DNA of 64,000 nt from Cristatella mucedo (Eukaryota > Bryozoa > Phylactolaemata > Cristatellidae), in contig WPIO01000109.1 in the NCBI GenBank assembly GCA_009760855.2, positions 529,001 through 593,000 on the forward strand. Direction: 5' to 3'. The notes under the pieces were generated by a model. It worked only from the letters and a program-made list of their open reading frames with translations, did not search any database and was not told where the DNA came from. Shown here piece by piece: positions 34,935 to 48,926 of the stretch. Numbering within the stretch: position 1 is the stretch's first letter; each line of letters opens with the position of its first letter. A program made the position numbers and the translations under genes.

Positions 34935-37274
34935 ATGAAGACTACAGCTTTCGCCATTGTCGCCGTACTGATGATCAGTCTGGTGTCGTCTGCAGTAAGT
35001 TGATATGAGCCATGTCAAATTAAATTATCGACTATGGACAGTAAGATATGCTGACCGAGGCTCTCAGGTTAGCTTCTTACTTAGCGATCCCTGCTATGAT
35101 CTAGCTGATTGCTTCTCTTGCTTCTTTGTCAATAACATAGACAAGATCAGGAAGCCCATGTCTAAATTGCCAGCCGCCCACATGGAATTCCGGCCCTCAA
35201 TTCTTTACGGAACCTCAATGTCTACTTTCAAAGGAAGTCACTAGTGACCTAATTCTAAAGTTCATATGCCAATCAAACAAGACAACTGCTTCTCTGAACC
35301 CTATTCCCACTGTCCTGCTTCCGCGGTGCATAGATCTGCTGCTGTCATGCATAAATAATATCATTAATATCTCATTATCCTGAGGTCATGTCCGAGCAAA
35401 TTTCAAAAAGGCTGTAGTTAAGCCACTACTCAAGAATGCGACACTAGACCAAGAGAACAAGAGCACCTTCAGCAGAGTCCCCATTCTACCGTCCTTATCA
35501 AAGATACTGGAACTAGTCGTGGCAAACCAACTGAAGTCGTATATTGAAACTACATTTTAAGTTCAAGTCTGGTTTTTAGAGCTAATCACTCCACAGAATC
35601 AGATCAGCATTCATTGAGCTGTATACTGACCTACTCATAAATAGAGACTTAGGTAGAGTGTCTTTGCTTGCTTCACTCGATGTTTTTGCAGCTTTCGATA
35701 ATCACATCTCCCATAGGCATAACAGGCACTGCCTTGCAACGGTGATGGCTCGGGTCCTAGCTACATGTAAGACTCTAGAGTACTGCTGTGAACGGACAAA
35801 GATCGGGCGAGGAACCTCTAAAGTTTGAGCAACGTTAGGAATCTTTGCTTGGTCTCATTTATTTCATGACTAATACTCTCCTTCTTGGCGATTCGACTGC
35901 CAAGCACAATCTAGGCTTTCACTTCTGTGCAGGTGACATTCAGTTGGGAAGGATAACGCTCAAAATCAGTTCTGCCAGCATATTTCCCATTGAATCTATA
36001 CAAAACAGAACCGTCATGCTCCAAAGTGACCTTTTTTTTAAGCAACCACATCAGCTCCACAGTCAAGCATGCCTACTTTCAGATGCATAAGATTACTAAA
36101 ATAATTCTGGCTTGTTCAGATAGGGATTCCACATCTAAGAAGGTCCATGCATTTCTGACGTTCCGTCTTGACTTGTGTACCTCACTGCTTGCTGGTCTAC
36201 TTGTTTGTGCAATCAGGCGCTTACAGCTTGTGCAAAACTCTGCAGCTACGCTTGTCTGTCGTGAGCATCGTCGTTGCCCGACCACACCTCTTCTCGCCAA
36301 CCTGCACTGGCTCCCAGTCCAGCAAAGCATCGATTTCAAGGTTTTGTCGCTCACTTTTAGATCCGTAGATTTTTCGGCTTCAGCAAACCTATCAGGTCTA
36401 CGGCCCCACTAGGCAAAGCCTCTCTCCACACGCCATTGGGATTCTAACTATTTCACTATACCTCTTAGAAATATAAAATCCTTTGGAGACCATGCCTTTA
36501 GTTTGTACGCTCCAAGAGCACGGAACTCGCTGCCGACTTGCATCACCACATCTCGTAACTTTTATTACACATTTAAAAAGAAACTAAAATTGCATTTAGT
36601 TTGGACAGCATTTAGTGGGTCCGAGCGATTCGTCCTGTACGTGCTCGTGTTCACTTACACTGGGCATGCTGCCACTAACCGTACTAGCATGCGAAGCCTG
36701 TGCATTTCACCCCTAACCATGCTATTCCTATCTTTGATTCAAGTACGATTACCAACTATTTTATCGTGCTTTCCTTAAGAAAAATGAAAATTGCCTAGGG
36801 AGAGATTCAGTTAGCTGAGGGTGCTATATTAAGTGTATTATCATTTTCACTATTGACTATCTTGTGGCGAGCTACGGTAAAGCTGAAAACAAATTTTGTG
36901 TGAACCCAGGACCCGAAACATGTTGTCTCATTTTCCATGCAATGTATATTGATTGATCATACCAAACAGTGATTGACTTTCGCAAATTATCTAAATTTCA
37001 GAGTTTGCAGGAAACTGCCGACCTAAGCCCTGAGCTGGAAGAGGAAATGAAAGAGTTTTTCACTGGTAATCACATCGGACGCAATACTGGTTAAACGAGA
37101 GAAGTTGTTCAATGATTTTATTTAGTGATTTTTACAGCTGGATATATTACTTAATAAAGTTCCAATTCTCCTCACGTTTCAGAATACGAAGAAAACAAGA
37201 GATTCTGGGGACTTCTATTGAGGGCCGCTACCAAAGTGGTTCCAAAGCTTATCAAAGCAGTGATAAATCATTAG
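34935..37274 (+). CDS. Secreted cationic amphipathic peptide precursor, copy 3
   Basis: Coding exons 34935-34994, 37002-37065 and 37183-37274; introns of 2007 and 117 nt. A 71-residue precursor with signal peptide and propeptide identical to copy 2 and the same Lys47-Arg48 site. The mature segment (coded at 37203-37271) differs at two positions: position 1 Ile to Phe and position 4 Phe to Leu. Both changes stay hydrophobic, and the four basic residues and the proline are unchanged. AATAAA at 37342. This is the only intact copy with a different mature peptide. The function is inferred as for copy 2. Confidence 0.8.
35080..36847 (+). mobile_element. Dead LINE-1 ORF2 fragment in intron 1 (unit 3)
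   Basis: Same fragment; the T run near 36034 is longer, so the open pieces break at different points than in units 2 and 5. Confidence 0.85.
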
Positions 37275-37805
37275 TAGTAGGTGACAATACCTGAAATTCA
37301 GCTATACAGCAAAATGTACTAGTTTCAGATCTATTAATTGCAATAAATTATCGTCAAATTACACATTCATATTGCATTTCGGCCGTGTAGAGCTACAATG
37401 CTCGATAAAATGAGGTAATTGAGGAAAACTAAAAATAGAGAATAACTTGAACTAGCTGGCTGGTTATAAAAATATGCTCGTCTGCAATACATTCAGCACA
37501 GAAACACACCTTTGATACTTCTTGATGCCAGAGGGCAGAAATCGCTTCCAGCTGATTGCAGTATTCAGTACGATAACAGCAAACTGTACCGAGCATGGTG
37601 ACCTGTGAACGACTCCTAGTCAGATAATATTGTAGAGGCTCGTTGGCCATAGCCGCACGGCTAGGATTTGCATTGCCCCCATAAGCCAGCAGTGGTAATG
37701 ATGACGACGGCTGTATTGTATCATATGCCGGCAACGAAAGTGATTGAGCGTAAATACGGATGTGGCGGCAGCCGTCGTGTGAGCAGCTCCGGAACTCCTG
37801 GAGAG

Positions 37806-38411
<606 letters not shown>

Positions 38412-38465
38412 CAGGCCGACTCACAAGTTAAAAGTGATTCGCTGCAGGGCTAGAGGGTCATTCGT

Positions 38466-38635
38466 GATGGCACACTAGTTGAGGTGGCTGCATTTCGTGA
38501 CTTCGGTCCCGATTTCGCAGTTACGAATTACGGGTTAGACAATCCCTTATTGCAGCTGCAAGTGGTGGTCAAAGCCTGACGTGATAGCCTAAAGGTTCTT
38601 CTGTCGCTATACAAACAAGGCTGTTAAATCGGCTA
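38466..38635 (+). repeat. SINE-A, diverged (unit 3)
   Basis: Same insertion as 17901-18071. Confidence 0.75.
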
Positions 38636-39523
38636 ATAATACGACCGCAGCTTACCCGTTGCATTTAAACTGAGCTTAGTTAGCTCATAACGCCCGGATG
38701 CAGTGCCTAACGGGCTGGTATGCAAAGCGCTCCAGTTGGCCGGGCGGAGTGGTGTGAGTACGGCTGGGATTGACCTACATTATGGGCCTGGTCATGCCCA
38801 ACTTCTCACTATCCTGGACATAGATAAAAGGAGGCACTATTTTCAGACCCACTTCTAGTCAACCTTTGGCACCGCTGACCCGTCTGCACTCAAGACAGGC
38901 CATTTCTAGTTTCCAAATGATTTCAGTGACATCCAGTTCAGCATTACCTGAGAAATTTGGAGCACCGTGAATGCCATTGACTCTTTAAATTTCTTTTAAC
39001 AAAGAGCATACTATTGGACTAATTAGACAGAAAAAAACGCAGGGAGGAGTAGCTACACCTAGTAGAATATAGACACCTTATCTGGTGATGATGAGTGAAT
39101 TCATTCCATTCTGGATAGCTATTTTAGGGGCGATGATTACATAGCAACCCTGCTCACAAATTTTATTACGTTTATTCTGTGGTAATTATCATCATTTAAA
39201 TGGGTATATGAAAGTTAACTTTTTCATCGAAACAACTTCGAGATTGTATAAAACGTGGACCTCATAGCGTTGACATCAAGATTCTGGCCGACCAAGATTT
39301 TAAGGTTTGCACGTTAATAGTCTCTTCTATGAATTACATAAACATCCACTTGAAAAGGCTTAAGATTACAGTTTCGAGAAAGACCCTAATAAACAAGTTT
39401 ATTTATTGCTTCTATCACTACTTATTTTCTTCTAAATCATCTTTAAGTGAGGCTGCACTATCATAAATATCCCCCCTCTCGAAAAAAAAAATAAAAATTA
39501 GTGTTATAGATATAGAACTAAAT

Positions 39524-39662
39524 CCGGCCTGGTTTGATGAAGCGGTTAAGGTGCTCCCGACTGAGGCCTGGCTGAGGTCGTGGGCTCAAGCCCCGAGGCA
39601 TAGGTGAAGCGCCTGAACAGAGATTAAGTTCTCCTGGGGTGCTATACAAACGAATTATATTA
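39524..39662 (+). repeat. Chimeric SINE (unit 3)
   Basis: Same insertion as 18949-19084. Confidence 0.75.
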
Positions 39663-41169
39663 ACTTATACATAAGAATCTTGAAAAGTATTTCCCTCCTT
39701 TCAAATATCGCTTTTCTGACAAGGATGGCACTTCACTTGAAGAAAACACAAGCTTCATGCAGATAATCTTGATAAAGTAGATTTATCAGCATTTGAGTAG
39801 AAGCGTTATTGGCTTAACTGCGGAAGGCACTCGTATGCCTATGGGCACTAGTACAATTCATATAATCAAGCAAAGACAGAAGCTAAATCATTTTTTTTGT
39901 GTTTTTGAAATGACATCAGCGAAAGCAGGAAATGATATAAAATCTTCACGTATGTACTAATACATTACACATGAAAAACCTGTCAAAATGGTTGTATGTT
40001 TAAATTTGATGGAAAGGGATTCGGATATCAGAGGGTGCTATATAAACGCATTACTTTTATTGATTACTTCATTAGTTGGGACGGAAGTTGGTGAAACGTT
40101 CACGAACTGATTTAATGCTATAATGTTCAATTGCTCGCAATACAGTTTTGATTGTTTTACATATATGGAAAAGAAAATGTCAAGCAAGTACCTTTCCACG
40201 CGTCTTTCTCAGAAGTCTCATTGCTTAAGCGAGGAGCGATTTTAAAAGTATCTAGATTAACAAAGAATTAAAATATAATTTATTTGTATAGCCCCATAAG
40301 AGAGTCAATTCTTGATCAATGCACTATTCATGTACGACAGCGCTTAAGCCCATTACACCAGTCACCATTAAATTGAAATTGGTTCCGATACTGCATTAAT
40401 CAACCTCAGCTTGTTTAGTGCATCAAAACTTGAAAAGAGCCTCGGCGCAGTTGCTCACGTGCATTGTAGGAGTTAAAGAAACAAATTAACTTTGGGTATC
40501 CTATTTTTCAGCATGTGTGTCAGTAATATGAATTACCTTTAAAATGTGCTTTAAAAAAACAAAGTTCTTCACAACTCTCAGTCCTGACGTTATACGCTGA
40601 CTGCACTATACCATATATTTGCATGAATCTTTTGAGATGAAAACAAAACATTTCGTATCGGGGAACCATTATTGGCTGGAAAAACCGAAGGAAAACCATT
40701 GACACTCGGTTCAAGGTGCACCTCGTCTATATTGATATTTTATTATTAATCAAGACGTTAGACAGCCAAAGATGCTTTTGGAACGAGTAAAGAGTGCTCG
40801 TATTAGTCTTGACGTCACACCTAGCTTTGCTTTTTTAATTTTGAATATATTTAGATACAAAATTAATTGGGCCACAAACAAAAATTGTATTTCAGGAATT
40901 AGTTATCGCTTAAATTCTATCGCCGAATTCAATGAATTCAATGAATCCGATTATCACTATCTATGCCACATGCATAAGGTATTCATTGCAAGTAAAGACT
41001 ACATTATGAATTTAGGTACAGGAACAACGAAAGAGCCTAATGAAGAATGATGATTTCAGAACTTATCATGCACTAAAGCAATGATGAATTTAGTCTAAGA
41101 TTACTTTAATCGGATTCCGGGGTATTTAAAAGCAGGTGATTGCAACCGGCTGTAATAGCTTCTTGGCCC

Positions 41170-41324
41170 CTCGGTCTCAGCTCATAAGGGAACGTGCTTG
41201 CTGTTCCTGACCCGGGTCGTGGGTTCGTCCTGCAGTAGGCGATCCTTTATAGTCCACTGCAAGCAGTGGTGGTAGTCATTAAGGCTATTCTGCCGTTATA
41301 TAGCCGATGCTTTTAAACTAGCTA
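41170..41324 (+). repeat. SINE-C (unit 3)
   Basis: Same insertion as 20594-20750. Confidence 0.65.
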
Positions 41325-42250
41325 AACTATATTGTTCTTTGTTTTGTCAGTTTCAAAATAAACAATTACCACTATGTGTAAAGTAAGAATGTGCATATCT
41401 TGAATACAAAAGATGTACTTGTCCGACAAGCTTGAAACGTGCCATGCTTTAATGCAAAGCATTTATTTGATTTTTAACACAGTCCTAGTGCTCCGTTACT
41501 CATTTTGCAAGTACCATGTTTAATTGTATTCATATATTTGCCGATCAAACTTAAATTCAAGCCGTATTGCTTTCGCCGGTCATCATTTAATGCCAAGGAT
41601 TTTCGGATCTCGTTTCTGACTATTATACTGGCGTAAATAATGCAAATCATTCGCAATCACTTTTTTTTATCGACATCACGGGTTACTATCATGCAACAAA
41701 TATGCCAGGCTGTCAACATGAAAGCGAAACAATAGTCCTAATATATTTTGTTTAGGAATCCACAGCCTCGATCAGTTCGTTAGAGTCGAAATACTTTCGT
41801 CTAATTCCTGATAAATCTGAGCTATCATTGTGGATGTTTCTATTAAGAACACAACTCTGAGAAATCGTGTTCCTCCATGCTGCTAGCGATTGAAATGCTT
41901 CGATACCGAAATTCCGCATGTCTACAAATAACCATCATGTTGTTCGCCAGCAGTCAGTCTATATAGCTTTTATTGATTTGTCTCCGAAATCGAGATTTCT
42001 AAGTGACTTATTCCTAGCCAGTATGCAGGCATAAATAAGCAAATATCTCGCCTAATCATTAAACTCTATCACCACCAGATTAATTAGCTTGTAAGGATTA
42101 TGGAATGCTATTAATGATAAAGCTTAATGAAAGAATCAATACATTTTTCTTCGGACGCTTACAGCCTAGATTTGTTTGTTAGAGTTAAAGCTAAATATAG
42201 GTAATATGTATAGTGTCCTAGCACCCAGGAGAAAATCATCTCTACTCATG

Positions 42251-42331
42251 TGCTTCACATATGCCACAGGGCTCGAGCCCACGACCTCGGCAAAGCTTTG
42301 TCGGGGCGAGCACCTTAAGCACTGTGCCAAA
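42251..42331 (-). repeat. Inverted chimeric-type SINE head (unit 3)
   Basis: Same insertion as 21675-21755; the TA tract normally found downstream is deleted. Confidence 0.6.
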
Positions 42332-42918
42332 GAGTTGAAACATATTCATCCGATTGTGGAGAACTTAATCAACGACTGTCTTTCCTATGAAGATCGACGC
42401 TCAGAGTTTGGAATAGCTAAGATCTTTTGAAAAAAGTATCCGCCTATTTTTTACCGTAGTGAATAAGAAATTAAATGGCTGTGGACATCTAAACGCTTAC
42501 TGCTTCTACCTGAGTTCCAATGCGATATTTTGGTTAGGGCCACCCTCAGCTTTTGAGTTCACTAAGGTTATGAGTCTGCCTGTTAGGTGCGATCGTGTTC
42601 GCCTATTATTATGGCGTAATTTTCGTGAAAATGCATTCCTAGATGTGTTTGCTGTTGCTTCGGGAACTAAATAGAGAATCAACAAAAGATAGCCGACCTG
42701 CAGTAGCCACTGCAGTCTAGCGTAGCTAGGCCGGAACCACCTCCACCATGCTAGTCCCAGCATGTTTTCCTGCTGCCCTGTGTGATTTCCCGAAAGCACT
42801 GCAATTCATCACTCTCACTTGGTGTTTATCAGGCAAGCTCTGTGGCCCCAATGGCATATCTTGACACTTGTCTTTGTAATTCTGCAATGAACCAGCTTCT
42901 CCTTCTTTCATATCCATC

Positions 42919-43283
42919 GATCAATCATAGCTGGTGGTGGAATCATCACTATTGAATGTCAATCCTTCAATGTCAAGCCGTTTTCAGAACCCTCGATAGC
43001 ACTCATTAATATCTCTGCTTTTTTACTTCATTCAACAGCAAGCTGCCACTGGTGTCAGTGGTATATAGCTATGCAGTTACAAAGTTCTTCTGTTTCTCCG
43101 ACTTCATTTCAATTTGTTACTGTCAAAATCAGTTTCTTCACTATGTGTGATTTCAACGTTTATTTTGATAACTTATCTGATGACATGAGTGTTAAATTTC
43201 GTGCACTTGCTGGCTAATTTTTTCCTGGAGCTTATTGTGCATGACCAAATTTTAATCGTGGGTCTCACAGTTGAAAACCTTTC
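42919..43283 (+). mobile_element. LINE endonuclease fragment at junction (unit 3)
   Basis: Same fragment as 22495-22860, ending at the unit 3/4 junction. Confidence 0.7.
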
Positions 43284-44097
43284 TCCGAAAACGTTCTGCT
43301 TTTTCCCGAATTCTTTGCCGACCGAACTGTGAATCGTTATTTCATTCAACTAGTCGGAGTCGTTCTCGCTCTCTTTAGTTTCACATCGCATGCCTTCTTG
43401 AACTATTTGAAGCGAGATGATTGCTTATATTTGCGTCATGTTTTCTTGTTACTACGCAGTAAGTCTAAAATCTCTTGGTTATACATATCTTAAATTAAAG
43501 ATTTTTAAGAGCACGAGCTGTATATTTGTTCCTTTGCGGCACAGATATACGAGACTCAGCATCATCATTTAGAACGTATTGATCTCACGAAGAATAAATA
43601 GTATCAGTCAGATTAATTCCACGAAATCGCTAGTTTCAATCAAGATACTTGCCATTGTTCGTATTTCAACACCACTGCGTTTGCTGCTTTTATCATATTG
43701 TTTTCCATTATTTGTAAAAAAATTTTGCAGCAGTTTTCATTTTGATAATAACCTGGCGCTTATATTTTTATTTAAGGTCGCACAAAACATAATTGTAAGT
43801 TTCCTACATACAGTGGGTCAAATTGAGTAATTACAAAATTCAGTCACGGGTAATAATCGTCTCGTATGCTAGAATTATATTCCATAAGTAGCTAATGCGA
43901 GTTTTGGCTTTAGTTTGTAAAAATTGAATTCGATACCAATCGGAAAGCATGTTTAACAACGCGTATATGAGTCTATTTATGGAGAGAATGGGGAATCTTC
44001 TCACCACGAAACCCTAAGTATTCGATGGGAACGATAGTATGCAAAGTGCAGCGTCTTAATAAGCTTGCGCTAGTAAATAATGAAAGCAATGTATTTG

Positions 44098-44210
44098 ATT
44101 TCCATAGCACCACAACTACTGAGTCTTCATCCAGGCACCCCACATATACAGCAGCGTTCGAGCCCATCACTTGAATCATATAGGTGGGACCTTGACCACG
44201 TTGTGTTTTA
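44098..44210 (-). repeat. tRNA-like SINE, inverted (unit 4)
   Basis: Equivalent of 13224-13335, with a 3-nt length difference near 44205. Confidence 0.5.
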
Positions 44211-45139
44211 AAGCTGCCCACTCTGATCCCTTCACCAAAGCAGTCTGTAGCTCTTTGTGCTAAAAATAATTTGTCCGAAGTTCTAAGCTTTTATGATTTC
44301 AGAGCCACTGTTACCAAGAAAATCCACAGTTTAAAAGTACGCACAGGGGAATCGAGCAGACATTGACGTACATCTGCTGGCGCCTGGCCATCTGATACAG
44401 ATAGTAGGCAAAGCTTTCTTTTTCTCGTAACACCGTGGCTTTCGCGGAACTCAGCTAAGCAGTCAGCTAGTCGAAAGACGTAATACAAGTTACTACCCGT
44501 ATAGCCAGTAGTATATTAACAGCAACGCAGTCGTAGATTAGTGCAGTTCCGGCTTGATATCCCAGCAAAGGGTGAGTAGCTCTAAAGGAGAACGTCCTCG
44601 TCTAGAGGAAAAGTATCACAGTTGGGTGTTGTTCGGCCTGTCAAACGGTGTGTGTGCGTGGTCTATTAGCTGGCTACTAAGTCGTGCTCCAAAACGAGAC
44701 GTGTCTTTAAAGTTTAGGGACTGGCTCTTAATTTAAATTATTTAGTGTCATTCCTTCCGGAAAATCCTTTGCCTGTGCATGCTTACGAATGAAATTTGCA
44801 CAAAATTGAATGTGCTCCATTCAGGTATCAGGTATTCTTCAGGTGTGCTGATTATTATAGCTGAAATCGGCCGTTCTCAGCAATGGTGCTTAGAGGTAAC
44901 TTAATAAGCTATTGCAATCGCGACGACTTCGAAACACTAGTAAGATGCTAATTGCAATTTCTCAATCGCAGTCGTCTCCCCCAAACTTGTAAATTACCGG
45001 TTTCCTTGCCATTTAAACAATTAAACTTTACAACCGAAATTGCGAATGTCAACTAGCCTACGCGATTGTATGAAACACTTTGGGTGGCTGCTTTCTTGAC
45101 AAGGAGGATATCTAAGTCCTGTGATATAATTTTAGAAAA

Positions 45140-47499
45140 ATGAAGACTACAGCTTTCGCCATTGTCGCCGTACTGATGATCAGTCTGGTGTCGTCTGCAG
45201 TAAGTTGATATGAGCCATGTCAAATTAAATTATCGACTATGGACAGTAAGATATGCTGACCGAGGCTCTCAGGTTAGCTTCTTACTTAGCGATCCCTGCT
45301 ATGATCTAGCTGATTGCTTCTCTTGCTTCTTTGTCAATAACATAGACAAGATCAGGAAGCCCATGTCTAAATTGCCAGCCGCCCACATGGAATTCCGGCC
45401 CTCAATTCTTTACGGAACCTCAATGTCTACTTTCAAAGGAAGTCACTAGTGACCTAATTCTAAAGTTCATATGCCAATCAAACAAGACAACTGCTTCTCT
45501 GAACCCTATTCCCACTGTACTGCTTCCACGGTGCATAGATCTGCTGCTGTCATGCATAAATAATATCATTAATATCTCATTATCCTGAGGTCATGTCCGA
45601 GCAAATTTCAAAAAGGCTGTAGTTAAGCCACTACTCAAGAATGCGACACTAGACCAAGAGAACAAGAGCACCTTCAGCAGAGTCCCCATTCTACCGTCCT
45701 TATCAAAGATACTGGAACGAGTCGTGGCAAACCAACTGAAGTCGTATATTGAAACTACATTTTAAGTTCAAGTCTGGTTTTAGAGCTAATCACTCCACAG
45801 AATCAGCATCAGCATTCATTGAGCTGTATACTGACCTACTCATAAATAGAGACTTAGGTAGAGTGTCTTTGCTTGCTTCACTCGATGTTTTTGCAGCTTT
45901 CGATAATCACATCTCCCATAGGCATAACAGGCACTGCCTTGCAACGGTGATGGCTCGGGTCCTAGCTACATGTAAGACTCTAGAGTACTGCTGTGAACGG
46001 ACAAAGATCGGGCGAGGAACCTCTAAAGTTTGAGCAACGTTAGGAATCTTTGCTTGGTCTCATTTATTTCATGACTAATACTCTCCTTCTTGGCGATTCG
46101 ACTGCCAAGCACAATCTAGGCTTTCACTTCTGTGCAGGTGACATTCAGTTGGGAAGGATAACGCTCAAAATCAGTTCTGCCAGCATATTTCCCATTGAAT
46201 CTATACAAAACAGAACCGTCATGCTCCAAAGTGACCTTTTTTAAGCAACCACATCAGCTCCACAGTCAAGCATGCCTACTTTCAGATGCATAAGATTACT
46301 AAAATAATTCTGGCTTGTTCAGATAGGGATTCCACATCTAAGAAGGTCCATGCATTTCTGACGTTCCGTCTTGACTTGTGTACCTCACTGCTTGCTGGTC
46401 TACTTGTTTGTGCAATCAGGCGCTTACAGCTTGTGCAAAACTCTGCAGCTACGCTTGTCTGTCGTGAGCATCGTCGTTGCCCGACCACACCTCTTCTCGC
46501 CAACCTGCACTGGCTCCCAGTCCAGCAAAGCATCGATTTCAAGGTTTTGTCGCTCACTTTTAGATCCGTTGATTTTTCGGCTTCAGCAAACCTATCAGGT
46601 CTACGGCCCCACTAGGCAAAGCCTCTCTCCACACGCCATTGGGATTCTAACTATTTCACTATACCTCTTAGAAATATAAAATCCTTTGGAGACCATGCCT
46701 TTAGTTTGTACGCTCCAAGAGCACGGAACTCGCTGCCGACTTGCATCACCACATCTCGTAACTTTTATTACACATTTAAAAAGAAACTAAAATTGCATTT
46801 AGTTTGGACAGCATTTAGTGGGTCCGAGCGATTCGTCCTGTACGTGCTCGTGTTCACTTACACTGGGCATGCTGCCACTAACCGTACTAGCATGCGAAGC
46901 CTGTGCATTTCACCCTAACCATGCTATTCTATCTTTGATTCAAGTACGATTACCAACTATTTTATCGTGCTTTCCTTAAGAAAAAGGAAAATTGCCTAGG
47001 GAGAGATTCAGTTAGCTGAGGGTGCTATATTAAGTGTATTATCATTTTCACTATTGACTATCTTGTGGCGAGCTACGGTAAAGCTGAAAACAAATTTTTT
47101 GTGAACCCAGGACCCGAAACATGTTGTTTCATTTTCCATGCAATGTATATTGATTGATCATACCAAACAGTGATTGACTTTCGCAAATTATCTAAATTTC
47201 AGAGTTTGCAGGAAACTGCCGACCTAAGCCCTGAGCTGGAAGAGGAAATGAAAGAGTTTTTCACTGGTAATCACATCGGACGCAATACTGGTTAAACGAG
47301 AGAAGTTGTTCAATGATTTTATTTAGTGATTTTTACAGCTGGATATATTACTTAATAAAGTTCCAATTCTCCTCACGTTTCAGAATACGAAGAAAAACAA
47401 GAGAGAATCTGGGGATTTCTATTGAGGGCGGCTACCAAAGTGGTTCCAAAGCTTATCAAAAGCAGTGATAAATCATTAGTAGTAGGTGACAATACCTGA
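45140..47499 (+). CDS. Secreted peptide precursor copy 4, altered C-terminus
   Basis: Coding exons 45140-45199, 47203-47266 and 47384-47499; introns of 2003 and 117 nt. Signal peptide and exon 2 propeptide are identical to copy 2. In exon 3 an extra A (run 47393-47397) and an extra GA (47401-47406) together add one codon. The frame is regained, but Lys-Arg becomes Glu-Arg; the quadruplet Lys-Gln-Glu-Arg still fits the acidic-x-Arg processing pattern. The first 18 residues of the mature segment match copy 2. Then an extra A (run 47458-47461) shifts the frame, replacing the last five residues with twelve polar ones ending GDNT. Predicted total 79 residues, stop at 47497-47499, AATAAA at 47547. 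All three indels are in short repeats, so assembly error must be excluded; otherwise this is a natural variant. Confidence 0.65.
45285..47049 (+). mobile_element. Dead LINE-1 ORF2 fragment in intron 1 (unit 4)
   Basis: Same fragment. Here one frame stays open through 45749-46033 (HFKFKSGFRANHSTESASAF, then LGRVSLLASLDVFAAFD), because the unit 4 sequence has AATCAGCATCAGC where other units have AATCAGATCAGC. Confidence 0.85.
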
Positions 47500-48010
47500 A
47501 ATTCAGCTATACAGCAAAATGTACTAGTTTCAGATCTATTAATTGCAATAAATTATCGTCAAATTACACATTCATATTGCATTTCGGCCGTGTAGAGCTA
47601 CAATGCTCGATAAAATGAGGTAATTGAGGAAAACTAAAAATAGAGAATAACTTGAACTAGCTGGCTGGTTATAAAAATATGCTCGTCTGCAATACATTCA
47701 GCACAGAAACACACCTTTGATACTTCTTGATGCCAGAGGGCAGAAATCGCTTCCAGCTGATTGCAGTATTCAGTACGATAACAGCAAACTGTACCGAGCA
47801 TGGTGACCTGTGAACGACTCCTAGTCAGATAATATTGTAGAGGCTCGTTGGCCATAGCCGCACGGCTAGGATTTGCATTGCCCCCATAAGCCAGCAGTGG
47901 TAATGATGACGACGGCTGTATTGTATCATATGCCGGCAACGAAAGTGATTGAGCGTAAATACGGATGTGGCGGCAGCCGTCATGTGAGCAGCTCCGGAAC
48001 TCCTGGAGAG

Positions 48011-48190
<180 letters not shown>

Positions 48191-48199
48191 TGATAGCGT

Positions 48200-48702
48200 G
48201 CCTACTTTTAGGTCTCTTCATTCTATGGCTCCAGCCTATCTTTCAGATATACTACCCCATCAGGCAAAGCATCGTACCACTCGCTTTTCGGAATCCAACA
48301 GTCTAGAAATACCTCGTACAAACCTTAAATCCTTTGGAGACCGTGCATTTAGCTCGTATGCTCCCACAGCCTGGAACTCCCTCCCGACCTGCATCAGAAC
48401 ATCCCCTGACCTGACCACATTTAAAAGAAACTTAAAAACATACCTATTTAGGACAGCATTTAGTGGGTCCTTGTGATTCGTCCTCGATGTGCTTATGCGT
48501 GCTGACACTGTTCATGCTGCCACTAACCACATTTGCATGCTGACCCAGTGCATGTAACCCCTAACCATGTTGTTTTTCAAGCATGATTTTACTTACTATT
48601 CTATTGCGTATCACTTTGCAGCAAATGTAAAGCGCCTAGAAAGAGATTAAGTTCTCTGAGGGCGCTTTATCAAGTGCAATATTATTATTATTATTATTAT
48701 TA
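48200..48702 (+). mobile_element. LINE-1 5'-truncated 3' end (unit 4)
   Basis: Same insertion as 17348-17847, with an ATT run about one triplet longer. Confidence 0.9.
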
Positions 48703-48756
48703 CAGGCCGACTCACAAGTTAAAAGTGATTCGCTGCAGGGCTAGAGGGTCATTCGT

Positions 48757-48926
48757 GATGGCACACTAGTTGAGGTGGCTGCATTTCGTGACTTCGGTCC
48801 CGATTTCGCAGTTACGAATTACGGGTTAGACAATCCCTTATTGCAGCTGCAAGTGGTGGTCAAAGCCTGACGTGATAGCCTAAAGGTTCTTCTGTCGCTA
48901 TACAAACAAGGCTGTTAAATCGGCTA
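48757..48926 (+). repeat. SINE-A, diverged (unit 4)
   Basis: Same insertion as 17901-18071. Confidence 0.75.
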
